Assembly (NCBI GenBank): GCA_945875225.1
Contig: CAMCJY010000004.1
Span: 1 to 24,047 of the forward strand
Source: Comamonas sp. lk
Lineage (GTDB): Bacteria > Pseudomonadota > Gammaproteobacteria > Burkholderiales > Burkholderiaceae_C
Length of the DNA: 24,047 nucleotides
Direction of reading: 5' to 3'
Shown: in pieces, positions 16,597 through 24,047 of the stretch
Numbering within the stretch: the first letter of the stretch is position 1
How the letters are laid out: each line of letters opens with the position of its first letter
Translations under genes and position numbers: made by a program
Notes under the pieces: generated by a model
Database searches by the model: none
What the model saw: the letters and a program-made list of their open reading frames with translations, nothing else
Told to the model about the DNA's origin: nothing

Positions 16597-16713
16597 TTAA
16601 AGTTCGCTGCCGGTCGGCTGAAAGACGCCCATACCCACCTGCAGCGCGACAGCCACCGCAAACTTGTGCTGTGCAATGTCAAAGCCAAAGTATTTCGCGA
16701 CAAGCACCACCAT
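16597..16713 (-). CDS. possible 38-residue small ORF or gene remnant
   Basis: From ATG 16713 to TAA 16597 a reading frame encodes a small, mostly hydrophobic peptide (begins MVVLVAKYFGFD, ends GVFQPTGSEL). The frame is open back to a TAA at 16734. The composition looks protein-like rather than random, and its stop overlaps the strong ribosome-binding site of the beta-propeller gene, with 12 bases between stop and next ATG, as in an operon. No Shine-Dalgarno sequence precedes its own ATG. It may be a small membrane peptide or the C-terminal remnant of a lost gene between the substrate-binding protein and the propeller gene. I do not recognise the family. Confidence 0.33.
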   Translation of the reverse strand: MVVLVAKYFGFDIAQHKFAVAVALQVGMGVFQPTGSEL

Positions 16714-16736
16714 GGCTATCGCTAAGGTGACTTAGC

Positions 16737-18005
16737 CTAGCCGCCGTAACGCCGTGCCCATTCTTTTTCCAAAGGCTCGACCCAGCTGGCGTGCGGCTCG
16801 GGAATCGCCGGGGAAAAAGTCTGCAATTGGCCGGGCAGCGTCGCCGATTGGAACCAGGCCCGCTGCGCCGCAGGCAGCTTATCGACCGCCAGCACCGTCG
16901 GGTCGCCCCAGAGGGCAATGTCGGCTTTGCGCGCCTGGGCTTGGGCGCTGAGCAAAAAGTTTGCCGTCACCTGGGCTGCGGCAAAGGCCTGGGTGTTAAA
17001 CGGTATCGCTAGAAAGTGCGTGTTACCCAAAGTGCCGCCGTCAAACTGGTAGCTGATGGTGCTTGACGATAAGCGGCCTGCAGCGATTTCAGTGGCCGCT
17101 TCATTGGGGTTGAAAGTCAGCGCCCAGCGCAGTTCGCCGTCGGCCAACATTTGGCGCTGGGCGCCCGCACTCAGAGGGAACTGGCGACCTTTGCGCCACA
17201 AGTGAGGGTGCACTGTATCTAGGGTGCGCCACAAGGCCACCGTGCGCGCCTCGAAGGCGGCGCTAGTGAAGGGCTGGTACAAAGCCTGGCGCTGCGCGCC
17301 GGGGTTGAGGTCCAGCAATATTTGCTTGAGCCAGCTAGTGCCATGAAAGTCCGGCGGCCTGGGGTATGTCACACGGCCCGGATGCGCTTGCGCAAAGGCC
17401 AGCCAGGCCGCCAGATTGCGCGGCGCTTGGGGCACACGAGCACTATCGACCATAAACGTCAATTGCGCCATGCCCCAAGGCGCTTCCATGCCATCGACCG
17501 GCTCTGAAAAATCAATGCGCGTGGTGGGCTTGCCTTGGGTGTCCACCCAGGCATAGGAAGGCAGTTGCTCGGCAAACGGACCTTTGAGCAAGCCCTCGCG
17601 CTTCATGGCCAAGAAGTTTTCGCCGTTGATCCACACCAGATCCACCGTGCCATCGCTTTTGGCCGCCGCTTTTTCATTGCGCACACGCTGCACCATCTCG
17701 GCGGCGTCGCTGATCTTGACATGCACCAGGCGAAGGTCGTAGCGCTGGCCCAGTTGCTCGGCTGCCCATTGAATGTAGGCATTGATGGCGGGCGAACCGG
17801 CCCAGGCATTGAAATACACGGTTTGGCCTTTGGCCTGTGCTTGGATGGCACGCCAGGCGGCGCTATCGGCTGCCAAGGCTCGCCCCGCAGCGCCGGCGCC
17901 CGCGGGTAGTGATAGTGCGGCAGCGGCCAGCGCAGGGCTTGCAATATGGGCTAGGGCCTGGCGCCGCGAGATGGTGATGGAGTTGGGTGTGAACGTGTAT
18001 GGCAT
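16737..18005 (-). CDS. YnjB-like ABC transporter substrate-binding protein
   Basis: A 422-residue exported protein. A twin-arginine-like signal (SRRQAL, R14/R15, then an Ala-rich hydrophobic run to about 47) is followed by a type-II periplasmic binding fold: GQTVYFNAWAGSPAINAYIQWAA, DGTVDLVWINGENFLAMKREGLL, PWGMAQLTFMVDSARVP, TYPRPPDFHGTSW and FNPNEAATEIAAG. These blocks recall E. coli YnjB (thiamine/iron-like receptors). No permease or ATPase gene follows; the partner subunits would have to be elsewhere. ATG 18005 is the only sensible start, yet the bases just upstream read CACCTCCT, the complement of a Shine-Dalgarno sequence. The ligand is unknown. Confidence 0.88.
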   Translation of the reverse strand: MPYTFTPNSITISRRQALAHIASPALAAAALSLPAGAGAAGRALAADSAAWRAIQAQAKGQTVYFNAWAGSPAINAYIQWAAEQLGQRYDLRLVHVKISDAAEMVQRVRNEKAAAKSDGTVDLVWINGENFLAMKREGLLKGPFAEQLPSYAWVDTQGKPTTRIDFSEPVDGMEAPWGMAQLTFMVDSARVPQAPRNLAAWLAFAQAHPGRVTYPRPPDFHGTSWLKQILLDLNPGAQRQALYQPFTSAAFEARTVALWRTLDTVHPHLWRKGRQFPLSAGAQRQMLADGELRWALTFNPNEAATEIAAGRLSSSTISYQFDGGTLGNTHFLAIPFNTQAFAAAQVTANFLLSAQAQARKADIALWGDPTVLAVDKLPAAQRAWFQSATLPGQLQTFSPAIPEPHASWVEPLEKEWARRYGG

Positions 18006-18078
18006 AGGAGGTGAAGCCTAAGCGCCTGGGCCGGCCAGCCTGGTGAAAAGCAGCTATTTCGGCCTACGGCGCAGGGGC

Positions 18079-19113
18079 TTATTGCAAAAGGGCTTGTGCG
18101 AATTCGTGGGCGTTAAAGGTTTCCAACTCTTCGAGCTTTTCGCCCACGCCGATAAAGTACACAGGAATCGGGCGTTCGCGTGCAATAGCGGCGAGCACAC
18201 CGCCCTTGGCCGTGCCGTCCAGCTTGGTGATGATCAAGCCGGTCAGGCCTAAGGCATCGTCAAACGCACGCACCTGGGCCAAGGCGTTTTGGCCGGTATT
18301 GCCGTCTATGACCAGCAGCACTTCACGCGGGCAATTCTCCAGGCCCGAAGCCACGCCGGCTTTGGCGACCACGCGCTGCATTTTTTTTAGCTCTTCCATT
18401 AAGTGCAATTGCGTGGGCAAGCGGCCTGCGGTATCAATTAAGACCACGTCTTTTTTGCGCGCCTTACCGGCGCACACCGCGTCATAGCTAACCGCTGCCG
18501 GGTCGCCGCCCTCCTGGCTGACGATCTCCACGGTATTACGCTCGGCCCACACCGTGAGTTGCTCGCGCGCTGCAGCGCGAAAGGTATCGGCTGCAGCCAG
18601 CAGCACGGTGGCGCCTTGGTCCGCCAGGCGGTGGGTGAGTTTGCCGATGGTGGTGGTCTTGCCCGCGCCATTGACACCGGCCACCATCATCACCGTGGGC
18701 TGCTCGGGGCCGATGACTAGGCTGCGCTCCAAAGGTTGGAGCAAGCGGGCCAGGGCATCGACCAGCAAGGCCTTGAGTTGTTCCGGTGTTTCAGCTTTGT
18801 GGTCTTTGGCTAGGCGGCGCAATTCGCTTATCAAATGCGTTGTGGCAGATACCCCCGCGTCGGCCATGAGCAAGGCGCTCTCCAGGTCCTCAAACAAAGC
18901 TTCATCGATGCGCGATCCGCCAAATACCGAGGCGATGCCCGCAGCGGTTTTGCCCAGACCGGCTTTGAGTTTGCCCAGCCAGCTTTGGCGCTGCGGGCTA
19001 CTAGTGGCCAAGTCCGTTGTCGCAGCCGCAACGGGTGGGGGCTGCGCGGCGGCGGCTGCATCGCCGGGGGCGGCGGATAGCGGAGAAGGTTTTTTTTTGA
19101 AAAAGCTGAACAT
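18079..19113 (-). CDS. ftsY: signal recognition particle receptor FtsY
   Basis: The 344-residue SRP-receptor GTPase delivers ribosome-nascent chains to the membrane translocon. After a basic start (MFSFFKKKPS) comes a short Ala/Pro-rich A region (about 10-45), then the N domain and the G domain: G1 GVNGAGKTT (146-154), DTFRAAAREQL (176-186), DTAGR (227-231) and TKLDGTAKGG (296-305), ending in the closing helix with GVGEKLEELETF. The A domain is much shorter than in E. coli. It is divergent from greB across 133 bases that contain a perfect-arm palindrome. Confidence 0.98.
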   Translation of the reverse strand: MFSFFKKKPSPLSAAPGDAAAAAQPPPVAAATTDLATSSPQRQSWLGKLKAGLGKTAAGIASVFGGSRIDEALFEDLESALLMADAGVSATTHLISELRRLAKDHKAETPEQLKALLVDALARLLQPLERSLVIGPEQPTVMMVAGVNGAGKTTTIGKLTHRLADQGATVLLAAADTFRAAAREQLTVWAERNTVEIVSQEGGDPAAVSYDAVCAGKARKKDVVLIDTAGRLPTQLHLMEELKKMQRVVAKAGVASGLENCPREVLLVIDGNTGQNALAQVRAFDDALGLTGLIITKLDGTAKGGVLAAIARERPIPVYFIGVGEKLEELETFNAHEFAQALLQ

Positions 19114-19124
19114 GGCTGCGTTCT

Positions 19125-19140
19125 TAGAATGTGCATTCTA
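19125..19140. repeat. inverted repeat between ftsY and greB
   Basis: TAGAATG (19125-19131) and CATTCTA (19134-19140) are exact reverse complements around a two-base centre. The repeat sits 12 bases before the ftsY ATG (minus strand) and about 107 before greB (plus). It contains a TAGAAT box in each direction that could serve as a -10 element, but no -35 with proper spacing is visible on either side. It could be an operator or a divergent promoter core. Confidence 0.4.
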
Positions 19141-19250
19141 TGAAACGCCTGCGTACGCTATCCCACTGTCCCGCTGCGCTGGCAAGCGCAGCGCCAAGCC
19201 TGGTCCGAAAAGCCTGCAGCATCTGCGGCCACTGTCACCCGCTACCATGA
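19140..19250 (+). CDS. very small ORF overlapping the greB start (doubtful)
   Basis: ATG 19140 opens a 36-residue frame that starts MKRLRTL, contains CSICGHCH near the end, and stops at a TGA overlapping the greB start codon (ATGA). No Shine-Dalgarno sequence precedes it. The ATGA junction would suit translational coupling, since greB itself has no clear Shine-Dalgarno sequence. It may equally be chance, or the remnant of a gene formerly divergent from ftsY. Confidence 0.15.
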   Translation: MKRLRTLSHCPAALASAAPSLVRKACSICGHCHPLP

Positions 19251-19819
19251 GCAAAGCCTTTACCAAAGAGAGCCAGGACGCCGATGACGAGGACGAAGTC
19301 CCGCTGGCGGCGCTGCCCGGTGGTGGCAAAAACTACATCACACCGAACGGCTATAAGACCTTGCGCGATGAGTTGCTGCACTTGATTGACCAGGAGCGGC
19401 CCAAAGTGGTGGAGGTGGTGCACTGGGCAGCCAGCAATGGTGATCGCTCGGAAAACGGTGACTACCTCTATGGCAAAAAGCGCTTGCGCGAGATCGACCG
19501 GCGTATCCGATTTTTAACCCGCCGCCTGGAGATCGCGGTGATTACCGAGCCCAGCCTGCACCATGGCAATGTACAGATTTTTTTCGGTGCCACGGTGACC
19601 TATGTGGACGATCTGGACAACAAACGTACCATCACCATTACCGGCATCGACGAGGCCGACAGCGCAGCCGGTGAAGTGAGCTGGATTTCCCCGATTGCAC
19701 GCACCCTGCTAAAAGCCCGTGTAGGTGATGTATTGCGCCTGCCCATGCCCGGACGCGTGGCAGAAATTGAAGTGCTAGAGGTACGCTACCCGGCGCCGGG
19801 CGCAGCTTCAGCGGCTTGA
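19247..19819 (+). CDS. greB: transcription elongation factor GreB
   Basis: This 190-residue factor enters the RNA polymerase secondary channel and stimulates cleavage of backtracked RNA. After an acidic N-terminal extension (DADDEDE) comes YITPNGYKTLRDEL, then the coiled-coil tip GDRSENGDYLYGKKRLREIDRRIRFL, with catalytic acidic residues D66 and E69 as in GreB. The C-terminal FKBP-like domain follows (VQIFFGATVTYVDD... ISPIARTLLKARVGD). The GreB-type KKRLREIDRR helix distinguishes it from GreA. ATG 19247 gives the family start MSKAFTKE. It is convergent with spoT; the 62 bases between hold only a weak hairpin (GCAAA/TTTGC). Confidence 0.96.
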   Translation: MSKAFTKESQDADDEDEVPLAALPGGGKNYITPNGYKTLRDELLHLIDQERPKVVEVVHWAASNGDRSENGDYLYGKKRLREIDRRIRFLTRRLEIAVITEPSLHHGNVQIFFGATVTYVDDLDNKRTITITGIDEADSAAGEVSWISPIARTLLKARVGDVLRLPMPGRVAEIEVLEVRYPAPGAASAA

Positions 19820-19881
19820 CGCACGGCGCAAAACTTTGCACTGCGCTTAAATAAACTTTGGATCAACGGACGAAGAAAGTC

Positions 19882-22110
19882 TCAGGCCGTTTTCTTGCCG
19901 CGCTTGACGTGCATCACCACCGCAGAACGTTGTAGCTTGGTCAATATGCTGTCCAGGTGGGCGCGGTCCCGTACCGCAATCACAAAATGCATGTCTTTGG
20001 CATCGTCGCTATTGGCTTCGCCCATTTCGATGTGCACGATATCGGCCTCGGCGCCAGCCAGCACCGAGGCGACCTTGGCCATGACGCCGCGCCCGTCAAT
20101 GACGGTGAGCGCCAGGTCGGTTTCAAAGGGGCGCTCGATCTCATCGCTCCATTCCACGCCCATAAAGCGCTCGCCGTCTTTGTGCTTCAATTTCTTGGCG
20201 ACCGGGCAATCCGCCGCGTGCACCGCCAGACCCTCGCCACGACCGAGGTAACCGACGATGCTGTCGCCGGGAATCGGTCGGCAGCACAAAGCGTATTTCA
20301 CCGAGGCGTTTTCGCTGCCATCGAGAGTGAGCGTGCCCATACCGTGCGCGTTGTCGGCAGCAAAACGCTCGCGCGTGAGCAGCAAGGCGTCGGGCTTGTG
20401 CCCAGCATCTGCCAGCAAATTCACCATGCGCTTGGCCACGATATTGGCGATGCGCTTACCCAGGCCAATGTCGGTGAGCAGCTCTTTGCGGTTTTTGCTG
20501 CCGGTAAAGCGCAAGACTTTGTCCCAGAGCGACTTGTAAGCATCGCCTTCGGGCACGCTCTCGATGCCTTCGGCACGCAGGGCTTGCGACAGCAATTTGG
20601 CGCCTAAGTCGGCCGACTCAGTCAACTGCATGGTCTTGAGGTGGTGGCGGATTTTGGAGCGCGCCCGGCCAGTGCGCACAAAGCTCAGCCAGGCCGGGTT
20701 GGGCGTGGAGGTGGGCGCAGTAATCACTTCCACCACATCGCCGTTTTTCAGCTCGGTACGCAAAGGCACTTGCTCACCGTTGATACGCCCCGCCATGGTG
20801 CGGTCGCCGACATTGCTATGGATCGCATAGGCAAAGTCCACCACCGTGGCACCGCGCGGCATGGCCATGATCTGGCTTTTGGGCGTGAACACATAGACCG
20901 CGTCTGGGAATAAATCGACTTTCACATGTTCCCAGAACTCGGTGGCGTCGTGGGTTTCGTCCTGGATATCCAGCAGCGACTGCAGCCACTGCGCGCCCAG
21001 ACGCTCTTGCGCACTGTCCTGCGGTTTGTTAACTTTGTACAGCCAGTGTGCGGCTACGCCGGATTCGGCCACCAAGTGCATAGGCTCGGTGCGCATCTGA
21101 AATTCCACATTGATGCCGGCCGGGCCGACCAATGTGGTGTGCAGCGATTGGTAGCCATTGACTTTGGCAATCGCGATATGGTCTTTGAATTTGCCGGGCA
21201 CCGGTTTGTAGAGCTGGTGCAACAGGCCCAAGGCGGTGTAGCAGTCGGTAATTTCTGGCACCAGCACGCGAAAACCATACACATCAGTGACCTGGGCAAA
21301 GCTCAGGTGCTTGTCATGCATCTTGCGATAAATCGCAAACAGCGCTTTTTCCCGGCCCGAGATGCGCACCAACATGCCGTGGGCCGCAAAAGTAGCTTCC
21401 ACTTCGCGCTGGACTTTTTGCAGCAAATCGCGCCTGCGGCTGCGCGCTTTGGCAACCGCTTTGGACAGTACCGCATGGCGCCAGGGCAGCAAATAGCGAA
21501 AGGAGAGTTCCTGCAACTCGCGGTAAATTTCATTTAGGCCCAAGCGGTGCGCAATCGGGCTGTAAATGTCCAGGGTCTCTTGCGCGATACGGCCCCATTT
21601 GGCCCGTGGCATATCGCCCATCGTGCGCATATTGTGGGTCCGGTCGGCCAGCTTGATGAGGATGACGCGCACATCGCGCGCCATAGCCAGCAGCATTTTG
21701 CGAAAGGACTCGGCCTGGTTTTCTTCGCGCGTGGTGAAACTGAGTTTGTCGAGCTTGGTCAGGCCATCGACCAATTCAGCCACCGGCGAGCCAAAACGCT
21801 CTATCAACTCCACCTTGGTCACGCCGCAGTCTTCCATGGCGTCGTGTAAGAGCGCGGCCATCAAGGCCGGTGCATCGAGCTTCCAGTTAGCGCACTGGGC
21901 GGCCACCGCTATCGGGTGCGTAATGTAAGGGGCGCCGCTGCCGCGCAACTGGCCCAAATGGGCCTCGTCGGCAAAGCGGTAGGCCTGGCGCACTTGCTCC
22001 ACATCCGAGGCCGACAAATAGTCCAGCTTGGCACTCAAACCTGCAAAACCCGTCAGCACCGTATGCGGGTCTGCGGCGACGGCTTTGAAAGGTGGTGGTG
22101 ACTTGCCCAT
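19882..22110 (-). CDS. spoT: bifunctional (p)ppGpp synthetase/hydrolase
   Basis: The 742-residue Rel/SpoT enzyme makes and degrades the alarmone (p)ppGpp. The HD hydrolase domain is intact: H65, H89, D90 and D156 keep the ligand spacing of Rel enzymes, with E93/D94 in HDAMED. The synthetase domain has D276 (DVYGFRV), KFKDHIAIAKVNGYQSLHTTL and E336/Q338 (VEFQMRT), so both activities look possible. A TGS domain (about 405-465, VYVFTPKSQIMAMPRGATVVDFAYAIH) and a C-terminal ACT domain (about 665-742) follow. rpoZ, a frequent neighbour upstream, is absent. It starts downstream of a terminator and so probably has its own promoter, which I could not place. Confidence 0.97.
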   Translation of the reverse strand: MGKSPPPFKAVAADPHTVLTGFAGLSAKLDYLSASDVEQVRQAYRFADEAHLGQLRGSGAPYITHPIAVAAQCANWKLDAPALMAALLHDAMEDCGVTKVELIERFGSPVAELVDGLTKLDKLSFTTREENQAESFRKMLLAMARDVRVILIKLADRTHNMRTMGDMPRAKWGRIAQETLDIYSPIAHRLGLNEIYRELQELSFRYLLPWRHAVLSKAVAKARSRRRDLLQKVQREVEATFAAHGMLVRISGREKALFAIYRKMHDKHLSFAQVTDVYGFRVLVPEITDCYTALGLLHQLYKPVPGKFKDHIAIAKVNGYQSLHTTLVGPAGINVEFQMRTEPMHLVAESGVAAHWLYKVNKPQDSAQERLGAQWLQSLLDIQDETHDATEFWEHVKVDLFPDAVYVFTPKSQIMAMPRGATVVDFAYAIHSNVGDRTMAGRINGEQVPLRTELKNGDVVEVITAPTSTPNPAWLSFVRTGRARSKIRHHLKTMQLTESADLGAKLLSQALRAEGIESVPEGDAYKSLWDKVLRFTGSKNRKELLTDIGLGKRIANIVAKRMVNLLADAGHKPDALLLTRERFAADNAHGMGTLTLDGSENASVKYALCCRPIPGDSIVGYLGRGEGLAVHAADCPVAKKLKHKDGERFMGVEWSDEIERPFETDLALTVIDGRGVMAKVASVLAGAEADIVHIEMGEANSDDAKDMHFVIAVRDRAHLDSILTKLQRSAVVMHVKRGKKTA

Positions 22111-22165
22111 GGGCTAAATGTAGCGCGCCTGCCAAGTTGTGGGCGGCCTGGGGCTTTAGGAATGG

Positions 22166-22194
22166 AAAAAACCGCGCGGCCTGGGGCCGCGCGG
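22166..22194 (-). terminator. Rho-independent terminator of the 22243-23427 gene
   Basis: On the minus strand a ten-base-pair perfect GC stem (arms 22194-22185 and 22181-22172, three-base loop) is followed directly by six T (22171-22166). It lies about 48 bases past the stop codon of the substrate-binding protein gene and before spoT, and it separates the two transcription units. Confidence 0.9.
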
Positions 22195-22242
22195 CTTCGA
22201 ATAGCAAACGGTGGTGGTAACCGAAACCCGCTACGAGGCAGC

Positions 22243-23427
22243 TTATTTCACGGTGGCGGCGCTGATGTAGCCGGAGACAACCTTCCATTTGCCGTCCTGA
22301 ATCTGGGATAAACGCGATGCGTCGCTACCCAGGCGCTTGGTAGCGCTAAAGGTGGCTTTGGCGCCGCCGAACATATCGGGCTCCAGCACCGTGCTGTCCA
22401 TGGCTTTGATAAAGCTATCGGTAGTCAGGTTTTTACCCGCCTTGGCAGCGGCTGAGGCAAAGCTGTTGATGATGACGTAGCCATAGACGGAGAACACCGT
22501 GGGGTCCTCGTTGAACATGGTTTTGTATTTGTTGGCCCAAAAGCGGATGGGCTGCGAGGCTTCATCGAGGTAGGGGTTTTGCACTGTCATCGTGGCGTAC
22601 AAACCGTCCATGGCTTTACCGCCAATCTTGTGAATCAGGTCGGTATACGACGCGCTCGTGCCCACAAATACGGGACTAAAGCCGAGTTTGCGTGCGGTTC
22701 CGATGGCGCCAATGGTTTCACGGATGATGGTACCCAGCACCACCATGTCGCAGCCGCTGGCTTGCAGCTTGGAAATTTGCGACGAAAAGTCGGTAGCGCC
22801 CCGCTTGTAGCTGGTCTTTTCGGCGAATTCCATATTCATGGATTTAAGGCCCGCCTCACCGCCACGCAAGACTTCCAAACCAAAATCATCGTCTTGGTAC
22901 ATGGTGCAGACTTTTTTCGCGCCTTTTTCCTTGATCAAAGACGGCAGGGTGACGCGCATCTGGTCATAGTAGGTGGCGGCGAAAGAGTATTTCAGACGGT
23001 CCAGCGGCTCGTACATTTCGCGCGCCGCAGTGATCGGGAAAAAGTTCACCACATTTTTTTCGAACTGCACCGGCATGGCTGCCAGATTTTGTGCAGTACC
23101 GAGGTGGCCCGCCATGATGAAAATTTTGTCCTGGTTCACCAGCTTCTGCGCTGCCAGCACCGACTTTTTGGGGTCGTAACCATTGTCTTCTACCAGCAGT
23201 TTGAGCTTGCGACCATTGATGCCGCCTTGCTCATTGATCTCGGCTACTGCCAACTGCATGCCAGAGCGCGCCTGCTTGCCAAAGCCAGCTAAGGGGCCGG
23301 ACAAGTCCTGGATGGTACCGATCACGATTTCGTCTTTGCTGACGCCTTGTTGTTGCGCGTGGGCGCCCAATGCCAGCAATGCGCTGAGGCACAAGCCGGT
23401 TTTCAATATGTACTTAAATGCAGTCAT
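22243..23427 (-). CDS. LivK-type ABC transporter substrate-binding protein
   Basis: A 394-residue exported receptor with an N-terminal signal peptide (cut likely after AHA, residue 24) and a two-lobed type-I periplasmic binding fold: EIVIGTIQDLSGPLAGFGKQARSGMQLAVAEINEQGGINGRKLKL, DPKKSVLAAQKLV, VCTMYQDDDFGLEVLRGGE, KRGATDFSSQISKLQASGCDMVVLG and DPTVFSVYGYVI. It belongs to the branched-chain/hydrophobic amino-acid receptor family; many Burkholderiales paralogs bind aromatic or other acids, so the ligand is open. A good Shine-Dalgarno sequence (TAGGAGAG) precedes ATG 23427. It lies 62 bases after a close paralog and is followed by an intrinsic terminator. No permease or ATPase genes lie on the downstream side. 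Confidence 0.95.
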   Translation of the reverse strand: MTAFKYILKTGLCLSALLALGAHAQQQGVSKDEIVIGTIQDLSGPLAGFGKQARSGMQLAVAEINEQGGINGRKLKLLVEDNGYDPKKSVLAAQKLVNQDKIFIMAGHLGTAQNLAAMPVQFEKNVVNFFPITAAREMYEPLDRLKYSFAATYYDQMRVTLPSLIKEKGAKKVCTMYQDDDFGLEVLRGGEAGLKSMNMEFAEKTSYKRGATDFSSQISKLQASGCDMVVLGTIIRETIGAIGTARKLGFSPVFVGTSASYTDLIHKIGGKAMDGLYATMTVQNPYLDEASQPIRFWANKYKTMFNEDPTVFSVYGYVIINSFASAAAKAGKNLTTDSFIKAMDSTVLEPDMFGGAKATFSATKRLGSDASRLSQIQDGKWKVVSGYISAATVK

Positions 23428-23489
23428 AAAGCTCTCCTAGGGTTGGGGGATGAATATAAGCGTCGTACCGTGTGTACCAAAAAAAAGTG

Positions 23490-24047
23490 TTATTTGATTT
23501 CCATAAGCGGCCGCCATTTGCCGTCCTGAATCTGCGAAAGCTTCACAGCCTCACTGCCCAGGCGCTTAGTGTTGGTGTAAGTCAAGGCCGGTGTGCCAAA
23601 GAAGTCCGCGGGGATAGCCATACTGTTCATGGCTTTGACAAAACTGGCGCTGGTGAGGTTAGGGCCGGCTTTTTGCGCTGCCTGGATAAAGATGTCGACC
23701 ATGATGTAGCCGTAAGCGGAAAACACCGTAGGGTCTTCGTTGAACTTGGTTTTGTACTTATTGGCCCAAAAACGGATGGGCTGCGAAGCCTCGTCAAGGT
23801 AGGGATTTTGCACGACATTGGTGGCATAAATACCGTCCATCGCTTTGCCGCCGAGTTTGTGGATCAGGTCGGTATAGGCTGCGATCGAGGCCAGGAAAAT
23901 CGGGTTGAAACCGGTTTTACGCGACTCGGCCACGGTGCCGATGGTCTCGCGAATAATCGTGCCCAAGACCACCAGTTCGCAGCCCGCGGATTTCATCTTG
24001 GCGACCTGGGTTGAGAAGTCGGTAGCACCGCGCTTGAAAGAGGTTTT
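23490..24047 (-). CDS. LivK-type ABC transporter substrate-binding protein, N-terminal part cut by window edge
   Basis: The last 185 residues of a second receptor; the frame runs open through the window edge (first visible residues KTSFKRGATDF). The internal Met at 23996 is not the start. By eye it is identical to the neighbouring receptor at about 120 of 181 aligned residues, including an uninterrupted block VQNPYLDEASQPIRFWANKY and the C-terminal LSQIQDGKW, so the two arose by tandem duplication. Differences cluster in ligand-lobe segments (for example FVGTSASY versus FLASIAAY), which suggests different ligands. It probably shares a transcript with the 22243 gene. Confidence 0.94.
   Translation of the reverse strand, partial: KTSFKRGATDFSTQVAKMKSAGCELVVLGTIIRETIGTVAESRKTGFNPIFLASIAAYTDLIHKLGGKAMDGIYATNVVQNPYLDEASQPIRFWANKYKTKFNEDPTVFSAYGYIMVDIFIQAAQKAGPNLTSASFVKAMNSMAIPADFFGTPALTYTNTKRLGSEAVKLSQIQDGKWRPLMEIK

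Noticed and set aside
18006..18252. Plus-strand gene starting after the perfect AGGAGGTG at 18006-18013
   Set aside because: No start codon lies at usable distance, and the following frame is antisense to ftsY.
18554..19246. Upstream in-frame extension of greB across ftsY
   Set aside because: GreB family homology begins at MSKAFTKE (19247); the earlier codons are antisense to ftsY.
23460..23489. Possible terminator between the two receptor genes
   Set aside because: There is a T run on the minus strand but only a four-base GTAC/GTAC pairing placed after it; a true stem is lacking.
1..24047. Defence, toxin-antitoxin, CRISPR or mobile-element system
   Set aside because: No array, transposase, integrase, toxin pair or nuclease motif was found on either strand; DprA and the helicase have ordinary housekeeping explanations.

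Overview
The window is GC-rich, densely packed bacterial chromosome. Family content and gene order point to a betaproteobacterium of the order Burkholderiales, most likely Comamonadaceae (Rhodoferax/Polaromonas/Curvibacter-like). The pointers are DUF3567 and DUF3108 proteins, a twin-arginine-exported HiPIP, a LysM-family-type protein plus dprA divergent from def-fmt, yajC-secD-secF, and greB convergent with a bifunctional spoT. This placement rests on protein-level recognition only. I see no rRNA, tRNA, IS element, CRISPR array, prophage or integration site. No gene-free stretch exceeds about 160 bases.

Layout. Bases 108-3835 (all minus strand, transcribed toward base 1) hold HiPIP, a DEAD-box helicase, a 107-residue unknown protein, a DUF3108 envelope protein and a DUF3567 protein. 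Next come pgk with its own likely promoter (3980-5243) and the tightly overlapped unit def-fmt-azlC-azlD (7907 down to 5277), which joins N-terminal formyl-Met handling to an AzlCD amino-acid exporter. An AT-rich divergent region (7908-8060) separates def from a plus-strand pair: a LysM-family-type exported protein that lacks the LysM domain, and dprA. After these lies an orphan regulator with an N-terminal HTH and a C-terminal receiver, preceded by a near-consensus sigma-70 promoter.

From 10866 to 18005 the minus strand carries yajC-secD-secF (Sec translocon accessory complex), an MFS transporter, an SMP-30/strictosidine-synthase-like beta-propeller, a possible 38-residue ORF, and an orphan YnjB-like ABC substrate-binding protein. 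ftsY (minus, SRP receptor) is divergent from greB (plus). greB is convergent with spoT (minus). At the right end are two tandem paralogous LivK-type substrate-binding proteins (minus), the second cut by the window edge. A strong intrinsic terminator lies between the first of these and spoT.

Most of the window is housekeeping: protein export and targeting (FtsY, YajC/SecD/SecF), translation maturation (Def, Fmt), stringent response and transcription (SpoT, GreB), glycolysis (Pgk) and DNA uptake (DprA). I found no convincing novel multi-gene defence or mobile system. The points worth a second look are the LysM-less protein, the HTH-receiver regulator with its promoter, the small ORF before the beta-propeller gene, the palindrome between ftsY and greB, and the duplicated solute receptors.
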